Below are positions 16,621-25,876 of a DNA stretch of 64,000 nucleotides, piece after piece (within the stretch, counting starts at the first letter, position 1; each line of letters opens with the position of its first letter). Made by a program: the position numbers and the translations under genes. The DNA comes from Roseibium limicola. Its GTDB lineage: Bacteria > Pseudomonadota > Alphaproteobacteria > Rhizobiales > Stappiaceae. Under the pieces are notes generated by a model, which saw only the letters and a list, made by a program, of their open reading frames with translations, was not told the DNA's origin and did not search any database. The stretch is taken from positions 124,001 to 188,000 of the forward strand of contig NZ_JAFLNF010000004.1 in assembly GCF_017313085.1 (NCBI RefSeq), given 5' to 3'.

Positions 16621-19050
16621 TTAAGCCGCGGCAACCTCTTTGAGGAAACGTTCGACTTCTGCGTTGAGTTCATCCGTGTTGCTGGCAACAGCAGAGGATG
16701 AGTGCAGGACGGAGCGGGCGACTTCGTTGCTTTCGTCGACGGAGCGAGCCAGCTCGCTCATGGTGCGCGAAACCACCTGCGTTCCTTCCGCCGTCAGGCG
16801 GATGCTTTGGGTGATTTCGTTCGTGGCTGCCCCTTGCTCTTCTACCGCCGAGGCGATGGAGGACGTGTAGGTGTTAACCTCTTCCATGATACCGGCAATG
16901 TCGGCGATGGCATTGGCTGATTCCTTCGATGCGCCCTGGATCGTCGCGATCTGACTGCCGATCTCTTCGGTTGCCTTGGAGGTCTGGTTGGCCAGTTCTT
17001 TCACTTCTGCCGCGACCACCGCGAAGCCTTTGCCGGATTCGCCGGCGCGTGCTGCCTCGATGGTGGCATTCAGTGCCAGCAGATTGGTCTGCTCGGCGAT
17101 GGCCTGAATAAGTGTCACGACTTCACCGATCTTGTTGGCGGCTGACGCCAGACCTTCCACTTTCTGGTTGGTGATGCGGGTACCTTCTGTTGCGCGCCCG
17201 ACGATATCGGTCGTGCTGCTCACCTGGCGTGAGATTTCAGCGATCGAGCCTGCGAGTTGCTCTGCGGCACTCGCCACTGTTTCGGCATTGCTTGTCGCAA
17301 CTTCAGAGGCCTGCGTGGTTTCTGTGGCATGGGAGGAACTGGTCTTGGCCAGCGAATCCAGCGTATGGGCCGTCTGATCCAGTTCACGGGCCGTGCTTTG
17401 AACAGAACCGAGCAGCCCGGCGGATGTGCTGCGGAAACTGTTGATCAGGTCTTCAATACGCGCCTGGCGTGCCGTGTTGGTTGCCTGTTCGGCCTTTGCA
17501 TGTTCTTCCAGACGTTGACGCTCCGTAGCGTTGTCGCGGAACACCTGGACCGTCCGGTTCATATCGCCGATCTCATCCTTGCGTTTGAGACCGTCGATCG
17601 TGACGGATAGATCTCCGGCCGCAAGGCTGGACATGACGGACGTCAACGAACGGATTGGCCGCGAGACGCCGATGTTCAAAGCCATCGCCAGCAGCACACC
17701 GAGAAGGCAGGCCACCACCACGGCGACGCCGATGGCAATCATCGCCATCTGCGAGGACTGGGAAGCTTCATTGGTTTGGCTTGTGGAAAGCGCGTCGACC
17801 AGTCGGGTCACATCTTCAGCCAGAACCGCCATGATATCCTGTTGGCGGATGGCTTCTGCCTTGGCTGCAACAATACCATCGAAGGCTTCGCTAAAGCGCG
17901 CATTGATGTCGGCGAAGCCGGCCAGATTAGCTTCCAGGCTCTTGAACCGGGCCGCGTGGCGCGCAAGGTCAGGCTCAATACCGACGGCTGCCTCAAACTG
18001 GGCGCGCACATCGTCTGCGGTTGTGCCGTTGCGGTTGGTCAGATATTCGAGGCTGGCGGATTTGACACGCTCAGCACCGGCACTCAAGGCGCTGGCGGCG
18101 CGTGAAACACTGTCGGCCGCCTGCAGTTTTGAATTGGCCTGCTCCGTCGTCTTTTCCACCGAGACAATGCTGGACTGCAAGCTGTCGCGAACCGTGCCAG
18201 CCTGGGCGATGACTTTCTTGACGATGTCCTGCACGTCGACCTTCATGGAAAAGATCGACATGAAATCGGTGCTGGCCACCAGGGCGCTCAGCTTCTCGTG
18301 CATCAGTACGGTTGCTTCCCCCAAGGGAGCAAGTTCAACTGAGGGCTCGGCTGAGGCCTGGGCTATCACTCGCTCTGCCGAGGGCAGAAGACCTTCGGCC
18401 TTGGCCAGGGCTTGTTGCATTTCCGGCCCGTTGTGCGAGGAACCCGCGGCCGTGAACAGCTGCCCTACTTGCAGAGCGCCTTGCTCGATGCCGCCGATCA
18501 AGCCGGAAAGCTGGGTCGCGCGGTCGCGGCTGAAGCGGGCAGTCTGGGCTTCCGAAGTGGCGGACTGGCGCTGTGTCTCGGCGTTCTTGTCGACTTCAGC
18601 AGCAAGTTGGCTGAGGTCTTGAACGGCCGTATCGACCTTCGCTTCCCACTGAAGGCGAGCATCGAAAGCGGACGTCAGACTGGAGAAGGTGCCGCCAAGC
18701 CCGGTCACGGCATCCTGAGCTTCCGAGATATTGGCGATTGAGGCGGGACTGGTGTTATCGGCTTTCAGCTTGCTCAAGTGGCTGCCGAGGGCCTCGATGG
18801 CTTCTCTGGTGGTGGCTGCATTGTCTGCCGTCGGCATTTCCAGATAGGCATGCTGAACGGAGTTGACGTTGTTCAGATCTTCCAGGATGCCGAGCGCCTG
18901 CGCAACGTTGCGGATCCGCAACTCCAGACTGTTCAAAGAAACAATCCCCACCGCTCCGACAATCGCTGTCAGTATGAGAATTGCCGTGAACGCGCCTCCG
19001 ATCTTTCTCCCGATACGAAGGTTGTTCAATCCACCCCAATATTTCGTCAT
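16621..19050 (-). CDS. Methyl-accepting chemotaxis protein with long periplasmic helical domain
   Basis: An 809-residue chemoreceptor. The first membrane helix spans about residues 16-38. A periplasmic region of nearly 400 residues, mostly helical and Ala/Glu/Gln/Ser-rich, resembles a helical-bimodular (HBM) type sensor but is longer. The second membrane helix (about 432-458) leads to HAMP and a signalling domain with [20 protein letters not shown] at the tip and [15 protein letters not shown]. No C-terminal CheR tether. It is monocistronic and shares a terminator with the cox operon; the convergent position gives no clue to its ligand. Confidence 0.93.
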   Translation of the reverse strand: MTKYWGGLNNLRIGRKIGGAFTAILILTAIVGAVGIVSLNSLELRIRNVAQALGILEDLNNVNSVQHAYLEMPTADNAATTREAIEALGSHLSKLKADNTSPASIANISEAQDAVTGLGGTFSSLTSAFDARLQWEAKVDTAVQDLSQLAAEVDKNAETQRQSATSEAQTARFSRDRATQLSGLIGGIEQGALQVGQLFTAAGSSHNGPEMQQALAKAEGLLPSAERVIAQASAEPSVELAPLGEATVLMHEKLSALVASTDFMSIFSMKVDVQDIVKKVIAQAGTVRDSLQSSIVSVEKTTEQANSKLQAADSVSRAASALSAGAERVKSASLEYLTNRNGTTADDVRAQFEAAVGIEPDLARHAARFKSLEANLAGFADINARFSEAFDGIVAAKAEAIRQQDIMAVLAEDVTRLVDALSTSQTNEASQSSQMAMIAIGVAVVVACLLGVLLAMALNIGVSRPIRSLTSVMSSLAAGDLSVTIDGLKRKDEIGDMNRTVQVFRDNATERQRLEEHAKAEQATNTARQARIEDLINSFRSTSAGLLGSVQSTARELDQTAHTLDSLAKTSSSHATETTQASEVATSNAETVASAAEQLAGSIAEISRQVSSTTDIVGRATEGTRITNQKVEGLASAANKIGEVVTLIQAIAEQTNLLALNATIEAARAGESGKGFAVVAAEVKELANQTSKATEEIGSQIATIQGASKESANAIADIAGIMEEVNTYTSSIASAVEEQGAATNEITQSIRLTAEGTQVVSRTMSELARSVDESNEVARSVLHSSSAVASNTDELNAEVERFLKEVAAA

Positions 19051-19199
19051 AGGTGCTCCTGCCCCAATGCGACCTCGTTATTGAAGGCCGAACTTTAGGG
19101 TAGAAACGTTTATTCCCTGTAAACTATCGGTCTAGTTAAAATAACAGGGAAATATACTATAGTCTTAAGACTGTCCTTGGCACAAATATCATCTGTTAT

Positions 19200-19958
19200 T
19201 TAAACGTGTTGTCCGCCGTTGATATGAATTTCGGCCCCGGTTACATAAGAAGATGGTGCGCTGCACAAATAATGTATCGTGTCGGCGACCTCGTCCGGAC
19301 GGCCCAGCCGGCGCAGCGGCAGGTCATCAATCATCTTCTCTGTGCCCGGTGACAAGATCGAAGTGTCGATTTCACCGGGTGCAATGGCATTGACGCGAAT
19401 ACCATGCGGCCCGAAGTCTGCGGCCATTTCGCGCGTCAGCGCCGCCAGAGCGGCTTTTGAACTGGCGTAAGCCGTTCCAGCAAAAGGATGAACGCGCGAG
19501 CCTGCGATGCTGGTGACGTTGACGATACTGCCGCCAGCGTTCTTCAATTCTGTGAACAGACCGCGTCCCAGCATGATTGGCGCAAAGAAGTTGACCTGAA
19601 AGACATGACGCCAGGTGTGCATCGGCGTGTTCATGGAATTCAGGCGTTCACCGCCATCGCCTTTTGGGCTGATGCCCGCATTGTTCACAAGTGCGTGAAG
19701 CCGCGATCCGTTGGGTTCCAGCCGTTTGCGCATTTCCTGGATGGCATAACCGAGGTTTTCCGGATCCGAGAGATCGACCTGAATGTGGTCCTCCGGGCCC
19801 ATCGGCCAAGGGCATTTGTCAGAGAAAGCGTGGCGTGAACAGGTGATCACGCGCCAACCGGATGCAGAAAACTTTTTCACCGTCGCATGGCCGATGCCCC
19901 GGCTTGCGCCAGTCAATACGATAGTAGGCCGTTCGTCCTTGGAGGTCTGTGCGGTCAT
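19200..19958 (-). CDS. SDR family NAD(P)-dependent oxidoreductase
   Basis: A 252-residue classical short-chain dehydrogenase. The cofactor motif TGASRGIG lies near residue 17, NNAGIS is the structural motif, Ser and Tyr-x3-Lys of the active site are in VTSIAGS and AYASSK, and the C-terminal VTGAEIHINGGQHV closes the fold. The Arg after SRH (TCSRHAF) in the cofactor region is compatible with NADP. Substrate unknown. It is transcribed divergently from the ferredoxin/bacterioferritin pair, with 130 bases between the starts. Confidence 0.9.
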   Translation of the reverse strand: MTAQTSKDERPTIVLTGASRGIGHATVKKFSASGWRVITCSRHAFSDKCPWPMGPEDHIQVDLSDPENLGYAIQEMRKRLEPNGSRLHALVNNAGISPKGDGGERLNSMNTPMHTWRHVFQVNFFAPIMLGRGLFTELKNAGGSIVNVTSIAGSRVHPFAGTAYASSKAALAALTREMAADFGPHGIRVNAIAPGEIDTSILSPGTEKMIDDLPLRRLGRPDEVADTIHYLCSAPSSYVTGAEIHINGGQHV

Positions 19959-20001
19959 GCGAGGTGCCTTGATTTCGGGATGCCAAGTAGGTTAGTAAAA
20001 G

Positions 20002-20030
20002 TTGACTTTAAGGGTTCACTTTAGATATGC
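20002..20030 (+). promoter_or_regulatory. Tentative promoter of the bfd-like gene
   Basis: TTGACT at 20002-20007 and ATATGC at 20025-20030 are separated by 17 bases, 59 bases upstream of the ATG at 20089. The -35 match is good and the -10 match weak. I could not identify a clear iron-responsive (Irr or RirA) box. Confidence 0.3.
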
Positions 20031-20088
20031 GGTCTATCTCATCTATGCCAGATCGCATACCAAAAACGAACAACAACCGGACGGCCGA

Positions 20089-20331
20089 ATGATCATCTGC
20101 TCGTGTAATGTGTTGTCGGACAAACAGCTGCGCAAGGTGGCTGACGAAATGCGGGCGGACCCACAGGGCAAAGTGCCGACACCGGGTGCTGTCTTCCGTC
20201 GTTTAGGCTGTCGTCCAAAGTGCGGCAACTGCTTTCCGAATGTTGTTCGCCTCATCCACGAACAAACAGCTGAAGACCGCTCCGGCGAAAACACAGCCTA
20301 TGGCCGTCTTCGTCTCGCTGTTGGGGCCTGA
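20089..20331 (+). CDS. bfd: Bacterioferritin-associated ferredoxin-like [2Fe-2S] protein
   Basis: An 80-residue BFD-domain protein. Cys4 and Cys6 (MIICSCN) together with the downstream CGNC pair supply the 2Fe-2S ligands, and an extra Cys precedes them in LGCRPK. In Pseudomonas, Bfd docks over the bacterioferritin haem and passes electrons through it to reduce and release stored iron. The ATG at 20089 was chosen because MIICSCN is the standard N-terminus; an upstream extension in frame is unrelated. The bacterioferritin gene follows 161 bases downstream on the same strand. Confidence 0.9.
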   Translation: MIICSCNVLSDKQLRKVADEMRADPQGKVPTPGAVFRRLGCRPKCGNCFPNVVRLIHEQTAEDRSGENTAYGRLRLAVGA

Positions 20332-20492
20332 TTATAAATAGATCGAAACGCGCCGGCGACCAGTGCTGAAGATGCCGAAACCTCCTTTCGCGCTTCTCTC
20401 TTGCGTCCTGAAGCCTGCTGCAAAGCGCTTGCTCACAGGGGCAGGCAACGCTACCTTCATAGAGAGCTTTGAAAAGAAAAGGAAAACGCTCG

Positions 20493-20987
20493 ATGAAGGG
20501 CGAACCACGCGTCATTGAATACCTGAACAAGGCACTGCGCCACGAGTTGACAGCCGTCAACCAGTACTGGCTGCACGCCCGGTTTCTGGACGATTGGGGC
20601 TATGCGGCCCTGGCTCGCAAGGAGATGGAAGAGTCCCAGGAGGAGCGCCTGCACGCTGAACAGCTGATGGACCGTATCCTGTTCCTCGAAGGCTTGCCCA
20701 ATGTTCAGGTGGTTGACCCCTTGCGGATCGGCACTGGCCTGAAGGACTGCCTCGAGTGCGATCTGGCCGGAGAGTACACGGCGCGGGCACTTTACCACGA
20801 AGCGCGGCAGGTTTGCGTCGAGGCGGGCGACATCGTGTCGATGAAACTCTTTGAAAGCCTGCTTCAGGACGAGGAAGCCCATATCGACTTTCTCGAAACC
20901 CAGCTTGAGCTTATCGAGCGTATCGGGTCCGATCAGTATGGTCAGTTGAACGCTGTGCCTGCCGACACACCCGGCGCTTTCTCGTAA
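20493..20987 (+). CDS. bfr: Bacterioferritin lacking the haem-ligand methionine
   Basis: A 164-residue ferritin-like four-helix protein that stores iron in a 24-subunit shell. Every ferroxidase ligand is present at the standard number: Glu18, Glu51, His54, Glu94, Glu127 and His130. Residue 52, the methionine that binds haem at the subunit interface, is arginine (codon CGC at 20646-20648). The C-terminus [13 protein letters not shown] is typical of alphaproteobacterial Bfr. The ATG at 20493 gives the family N-terminus [12 protein letters not shown] and follows AGGA. The protein may be haem-free, or a partner of a second haem-binding subunit encoded elsewhere. It is paired with a bfd-like gene. 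Confidence 0.92.
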   Translation: MKGEPRVIEYLNKALRHELTAVNQYWLHARFLDDWGYAALARKEMEESQEERLHAEQLMDRILFLEGLPNVQVVDPLRIGTGLKDCLECDLAGEYTARALYHEARQVCVEAGDIVSMKLFESLLQDEEAHIDFLETQLELIERIGSDQYGQLNAVPADTPGAFS

Positions 20988-21029
20988 GCTGAATAGGCCG
21001 GTCAGCAGTCCACGTGAGGAGGCGATCTG

Positions 21030-21731
21030 TTATCGACCGAGATCGATGACAGGCCCTTGCGCTGCTTCCGCATCTTCCAGATCATGCGTGACCAGCAGCA
21101 CCGGTAGGCTGGCGGCTTTCGCCCGCTCAAACGTCAGGCTGCGGATTTCTCCGCGCAGCGCCGTGTCCAGGCTTGAAAACGGCTCATCGAGAAGCAGGGC
21201 TTTCGGCTGGCTCAACAGCAGCCGCATCAGCGCTGCCCGGGTCTGCTGGCCGCCGGAGAGCGTTGCCGGGTCCCGCCCGAAGAACCCATCCAGTCCGACA
21301 CTTGCCAGTGCCTGTTCTGCAGTCGTCCGGCGTGCGGCAAGGCGCTCACGTCGCAGCTTCCATGAGCCTGTTGCCAATGCCTCGGACCTCAGTCCGACAA
21401 GAAGATTTTCTCCGACGGATAGATGCGGGAACAACAGAGGCGACTGGAACAGGATGCCAACGTGTCTGGCTTGCGGGGGGAGCCCGAGCAGTGAGCGGCC
21501 CGCCAGCCTCACATCTCCCGTCACCGTAAAGCTGGTAGGTAGAAATCCGGCAATGAGATTGAGCAAGCTCGATTTACCACTGCCACTGGGCCCCATTACC
21601 GTCAGCGTTTCTTGCTCTGCAATCACGTGATCGATCGTCAGCAGGCTTTTGCCTTCGACCTGCAGATGAACCGCATTCAGATCAAGACCGCTTGAGGTAT
21701 TGGCGTGAGGGGGCATTGGGGTTTGGCTCAT
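21030..21731 (-). CDS. ABC transporter ATP-binding protein, YnjD-like
   Basis: A 233-residue nucleotide-binding subunit. Walker A is GPSGSGKSSLL, the Q-loop is in ILFQSPLLFPHLSVGEN, the ABC signature is LSGGQQTRAALMRLL, Walker B is ALLLDEPF, and the switch His is in LLVTHDLEDA. It powers import by the fused permease encoded 10 bases upstream. The order binding protein-permease-ATPase and the sequences match E. coli ynjBCD, whose substrate is not established; ThiQ of the thiamine importer is the nearest functional relative. Confidence 0.88.
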   Translation of the reverse strand: MSQTPMPPHANTSSGLDLNAVHLQVEGKSLLTIDHVIAEQETLTVMGPSGSGKSSLLNLIAGFLPTSFTVTGDVRLAGRSLLGLPPQARHVGILFQSPLLFPHLSVGENLLVGLRSEALATGSWKLRRERLAARRTTAEQALASVGLDGFFGRDPATLSGGQQTRAALMRLLLSQPKALLLDEPFSSLDTALRGEIRSLTFERAKAASLPVLLVTHDLEDAEAAQGPVIDLGR

Positions 21732-21741
21732 GGTCGGCGGA

Positions 21742-23481
21742 TCATCTGGAATGCCGCATGCCGCGACGATGGCGGAAAGCTGCGGCGGGAATAAGAGTAG
21801 CGAGGATAAAGACGCAGGCAGGAAGCACCATCAGCAGCAGGGCGTAAACCGCCGCAGGCCGCCGGGCGCCGCCACTGGCCAGAGCCACACTTTCGGTAGT
21901 CAGGGTTGGCCAGCGACCGGCACCAATCATCAGGCTTGGCAGATATTGTGCCACGGAAACAGCAAAGCCGATGGCGAAAGCCGTGAGGAGAGGTCGTAAC
22001 AACATCGGCAGCTTGATTTGCAAAAAGCTGTGGCTGTCGGAAAGGCCCAGGCTTTGAGCATTGCGGAGCAGGTTTGGCTCAAGCCGATACCACGGCCCTG
22101 CCATGGACAGATAGACATATGGCAGCACGAAAATCAGATGTGCGAACAAGACGCCGAAAAAGGTGCCGTCTGCCCGCAGAATGAGGAACCATACATGGAT
22201 CCCGAGCAGCAGCGAGACTTGCGGCAGGATCAGCGGAAAGAACATCATGGCCCGCAAGGCCGAGCTCTCACGCGGAGCCAAGCCGTTGTGCAGCTGTCGC
22301 CGGCTCATGGTTTCCAAGATCCAGATCACCAGCAGCAGCGCCAGGCCGCTAGAGAGCGCAGCCAGCACGACGGTGGTGACGAGCGGGCCGGTGTCCTGAA
22401 GCAACACTTTTCGCCAGCTGCCCAGCGTCCAGCTGCCCGGAAGCAGGTCGGGGAAAAACCAGCCTCTGGCAACTGACCAAAGCGCGATGGAGACGATGGC
22501 GCCGCTGAGCAACGCGAAGAGCGCCCATGTCAGGCTGAGGCCAACGACTTTCCAGACCCGGTCGGCACGGCCTCTGGCTCCGTCGACCGCGATTGCCTTG
22601 ACGGCCGTGCTGGCGACACGCTCGCCGGCCAGCCAAAGGAGGATGCAGACGGCACAGATAAGCCCTTGCAGGCCAGCGCCTGCGGCCGCAGCCGTCCTTA
22701 GATCCGCCGCTGGATCGTTCATCCAGGCAACGATGCGCACGCTCAGGGAGGCCGGCAGGGTCGGACCGAGTATCGTCGCCATATCGACATTCGAGGCGGC
22801 AAAGGCCAACACTGCCAGAATGGGCAGTCGCAGATGCGGATAGAGATCGGGCAGACCGAGGCAAATGAAGGCCTTGAAACGCCCGTACCCGAGGCTTTGG
22901 GCTGTGCGCAAATAGTCTTCGCAGCGGGTTTGCGGCAGGGCGGCGAGGGCCATAAGCAATAGAAACGGGATTTCTTTGGCGGTCAGCGCCAACATCAGGG
23001 ACAGCCCTGCCGGATCTTGCACGATCGTCAGGTCCGGTGCCCGATCAAGCCCTGTGGCCCAGGGTGACAGCGCGCGGAAGATCAGGCCGGAAGGGGTCAG
23101 CAGAAACGTCAGGCCGATGGCGGCTGCTGCATGAGGTAAGGCCAGAAACGGCCCCAGGCAGCGTCGTAGCATGCCAAGTGTCCGTGTGCCGATCCATCCG
23201 GCAAGCAGCAGAACCACGACGGCAAAGGCAAGGGCGGTGGCAAACAGGCCGGTTGTCAGGCTGAGCCACACGGACTTTGACAGCCCGGGTTGAGCAAGCA
23301 GAAGCTGCACAGCGGACGCTTGGCCCTGGCCGGAAAAGCCGGGAGCCAGCGGGCCTGACGCCGGAGACACTGCCAAAGGCAGCACCAGGCCAATGGCGCC
23401 TGCCGCCAGGGGAACCAGCTGTATCAGGCCCAGAACGACCCAGGGAAGAACCACCCAAAATTTCCCGGTGCGCAGCGTCAC
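21742..23481 (-). CDS. ABC transporter permease, two-domain fused, YnjC-like
   Basis: A 579-residue inner-membrane protein with two consecutive permease halves, each of about six membrane helices, as in YnjC, ThiP and FbpB. The coupling (EAA-like) loops are visible as DYLRTAQSLGYGRFKAF in the first half and NLLRNAQSLGLSDSHSF in the second, both of which contact the ATPase. It lies 6 bases downstream of the binding-protein gene. Because ThiP-like and YnjC-like permeases are related, the transported solute stays open. Confidence 0.87.
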   Translation of the reverse strand: MTLRTGKFWVVLPWVVLGLIQLVPLAAGAIGLVLPLAVSPASGPLAPGFSGQGQASAVQLLLAQPGLSKSVWLSLTTGLFATALAFAVVVLLLAGWIGTRTLGMLRRCLGPFLALPHAAAAIGLTFLLTPSGLIFRALSPWATGLDRAPDLTIVQDPAGLSLMLALTAKEIPFLLLMALAALPQTRCEDYLRTAQSLGYGRFKAFICLGLPDLYPHLRLPILAVLAFAASNVDMATILGPTLPASLSVRIVAWMNDPAADLRTAAAAGAGLQGLICAVCILLWLAGERVASTAVKAIAVDGARGRADRVWKVVGLSLTWALFALLSGAIVSIALWSVARGWFFPDLLPGSWTLGSWRKVLLQDTGPLVTTVVLAALSSGLALLLVIWILETMSRRQLHNGLAPRESSALRAMMFFPLILPQVSLLLGIHVWFLILRADGTFFGVLFAHLIFVLPYVYLSMAGPWYRLEPNLLRNAQSLGLSDSHSFLQIKLPMLLRPLLTAFAIGFAVSVAQYLPSLMIGAGRWPTLTTESVALASGGARRPAAVYALLLMVLPACVFILATLIPAAAFRHRRGMRHSR

Positions 23482-23487
23482 CTTGGC

Positions 23488-24729
23488 TCAGGAGTCGCTG
23501 TAGCGCTGGAGCCAGGCCTTTTCCAACTGGCTGACCCAGCTCGGATGCGGCTCCGGCAGCACCTGACCAAGGTCGTCGGGCGACAGGGTTGCCGGCCCAA
23601 GATCCAATGCATCGAACAGTGCTTTTTGCGGAGCGGGTAGGGCGGCGACATTCAGCACGGTCGGGTCGCCCCAAACTGAGGGGTCCTGTTTGTGCGCCTG
23701 AGCTTCAGCGGACATCAGAAAGTCTGCAAACACCATGGCGCCCTCCTTGGCTGAGCTGTTGAAAGGAATGGCGACAAAATGCGTGTTGCCGAGTGTTCCG
23801 CCATCAAAGGTATAGGTGCGGACGGTTTCGGGCAGCGATCCGCTGGCAATCGCACTGGAGGCGTCTCCCGGGTTGAACGAGAAGGCTAGATCCAGCTCGC
23901 CATCCGCCAGCAGTTGACGCATCTGTGCGCTGTCTTGCGGGAACACGGCGCCTTTACGCCAAAGGTTGGGATGCAGGGCATCCAGATAGGCGAAGAGCGG
24001 TGCAACATCTTCATCAAAAGTCGCCTCGTTCACCGGCTGCTGCAATTTGGACGGCTCCTTGATCAAGCTGATGAGCACTTGCTTCAGGAATGTCGAACCG
24101 AGAAAATTCGGCGGCTGCGGATAGCTGATGCGTCCAGGATTGCGGGCCGCGCAGGAGGCAAGCTCAGCAAGGGTCTTTGGTGGGGTTTCAACCCGGGCAC
24201 TGTCATGGATGAAGACCAGCTGTGCCATGCCCCAAGGGGCTTCTTGCCCTTCGGTCGGGACGGTAAAGTCGAGGGCGACCGTCGGCTTGTTCTCAACGTC
24301 GACATTGGCCCAGTTCGGCAGGCTGGTGGCCCAACCCGGCGGAGCCAGCAACCCGGCACGCTTCAGGGCGGCAAAGTTCTCGCCGTTGATCCACACCAGA
24401 TCGACACTGCCGCCAGTCTCGCGTCCGGCAGCCTTTTCTCCAATGATCTGGCTGACCACATTGCCGGTATCGGAAACCTTCACCTGAATAACGCTGACGC
24501 CGTATTGCGCGCTGACCTTTTCCGCTGCCCAGGAGATATAGGCATTGATGCCGGGCTCACCGCCCCAGGCATGAAAATAGACTTCCTGACCGCGCGCCGT
24601 ATCCAAGACCTCTTGCCAGTTGCGCGCCTCGGCATGAACGGCTGAGCCCATGAGCGCTGAGCTCATGAGGGCGAAAGCAAGCCCCAGTCCGGGCAGGCTC
24701 CATGTCTTCAAAAAGGCACGTCTTGTCAT
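23488..24729 (-). CDS. ABC transporter substrate-binding protein, YnjB-like, Tat-type signal
   Basis: A 413-residue periplasmic binding protein. Family features are the N-terminal YFHAWGGEPGINAYISW and VDLVWINGENFAALK. The signal begins MTRRAFLKTW, a twin-arginine motif followed by a hydrophobic core and AVHA cleavage site, so export in folded form is likely. The ATG at 24729 was chosen because GGGAGGA lies about 10 bases upstream; an in-frame ATG 42 bases earlier adds a hydrophilic leader. It is the first gene of a ynjBCD-like operon. The substrate is unknown; Tat export would fit a ligand or cofactor loaded before export. Confidence 0.87.
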   Translation of the reverse strand: MTRRAFLKTWSLPGLGLAFALMSSALMGSAVHAEARNWQEVLDTARGQEVYFHAWGGEPGINAYISWAAEKVSAQYGVSVIQVKVSDTGNVVSQIIGEKAAGRETGGSVDLVWINGENFAALKRAGLLAPPGWATSLPNWANVDVENKPTVALDFTVPTEGQEAPWGMAQLVFIHDSARVETPPKTLAELASCAARNPGRISYPQPPNFLGSTFLKQVLISLIKEPSKLQQPVNEATFDEDVAPLFAYLDALHPNLWRKGAVFPQDSAQMRQLLADGELDLAFSFNPGDASSAIASGSLPETVRTYTFDGGTLGNTHFVAIPFNSSAKEGAMVFADFLMSAEAQAHKQDPSVWGDPTVLNVAALPAPQKALFDALDLGPATLSPDDLGQVLPEPHPSWVSQLEKAWLQRYSDS

Positions 24730-24926
24730 CAAGGTCTTGTCCTCCCGGTTGGTCTGCGGCGTGTCCGGCATCTTGGTGGCGTTCTTTTGTTATGCCGTAA
24801 AGATCCACCTGCCATGATCTTTGAAATCTGATGGCCTGATGTGCGTGGTCAAGTCGATCCGGGCAAGACACGCCTTGGTGAACTGCGCTTAAGTTTTGTG
24901 AATAGGAGGCCCGCTGAGGCAGTGCT

Positions 24927-25811
24927 CTAAGGCGTAAAGTCCTCGTCCGGTTCCGCCACGCGCAGCAGCGGAGCTGGATAGGGGTGCTGCTGACGCGTTG
25001 AGTGGCCAAGCGCCATGATATGCCGTGCTGCATGGCGAAAATCGGTTTCCTTGGGGGCAAAAGGTCGGTAGCCCTTTTGCTGCGCCCAGCTGGCCAATGT
25101 GATTGTTCCTTGCTGACGCAGCAGCGCGGCCTCTGCAAGATCTTCCGAAAAAGCGGCTTGATCAACCGGCAGGTAGCCGAAAGGGTCCCTGGCGATGTGG
25201 CCGGTTTGAAACAAACTTTCGACCAGAGGCTTCAGCTCGCTCAGGCCCAAATCCGCGATGGCTGTCATCCACGCGGCCCACAGGTAGCTGTCGGGCTCAG
25301 GCGCTATCTTGCTTGGAAAACCACGCAAGCGCTCAATCATCAGGTCGGGGGGAACTCTTTCCTGCAGAGCCTCATGGGTCCAGGCACGCAAATAGGCTTC
25401 CCGAACGACCCAATCGGCGCCAGGCGCAGCCACACGGTCCCAGATTGCATCGGCTTTTCCCGCGCAGAGTCCCATCAGGGCCATGGGGATGCTGTCACCG
25501 ATGGCATCCCCAAACAACAGATTGGCGCGGTCGGGCGAATTGCAGAGAATTGCGGTCAGCGGTGCCAGTGCATCGGTGACGCGTAATGCAGCGAGCAGAT
25601 GGGTAGCAAAGAAGCAAGCCCGTCCCTCTGATGGAGAGATTTCGAGACCCCGCGCCTCACGCTCCAGCAACAACAGGAAAATGGGGACGCACTCATCAGG
25701 ATCGCTCAGGCATCCTTCAATCACTTCCCAAGGGAAATGATCACGCGCTGCAAGCGCATCGATAATACCTTGTCTGGTTATTTGCCCCGAGCTCAAGAAA
25801 GGGCCTCTCAT
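24927..25811 (-). CDS. DUF1186 domain-containing protein
   Basis: A 294-residue cytoplasmic protein, mostly helical, resembling DUF1186 proteins: FPWEVIEGCLSDPDECVPIFL near the start, FGDAIGDSIPMALMGL and ADWVVREAYLRAW in the middle. The repeated helical pairs suggest a HEAT-like scaffold. No catalytic motif is visible and no function is known. It follows hrpB on the minus strand by 65 bases and is followed, 197 bases on, by the ynjBCD-like operon. Confidence 0.72.
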   Translation of the reverse strand: MRGPFLSSGQITRQGIIDALAARDHFPWEVIEGCLSDPDECVPIFLLLLEREARGLEISPSEGRACFFATHLLAALRVTDALAPLTAILCNSPDRANLLFGDAIGDSIPMALMGLCAGKADAIWDRVAAPGADWVVREAYLRAWTHEALQERVPPDLMIERLRGFPSKIAPEPDSYLWAAWMTAIADLGLSELKPLVESLFQTGHIARDPFGYLPVDQAAFSEDLAEAALLRQQGTITLASWAQQKGYRPFAPKETDFRHAARHIMALGHSTRQQHPYPAPLLRVAEPDEDFTP

Positions 25812-25876
25812 ACATATGGTGAGTCAAAGAAGGGTACCACGGATTCTGCCGGAGCGCACGGGGGCAGGGATCCGGG

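Noticed and set aside
17531..18622. A 363-residue plus-strand open frame
   Set aside because: Antisense to the chemoreceptor; Ser/Arg/Ala-biased with no domain.
21030..24729. Thiamine ABC transporter (ThiBPQ)
   Set aside because: The architecture is similar, but the binding protein matches YnjB better and no thiamine riboswitch (CUGAGA element) was seen upstream.
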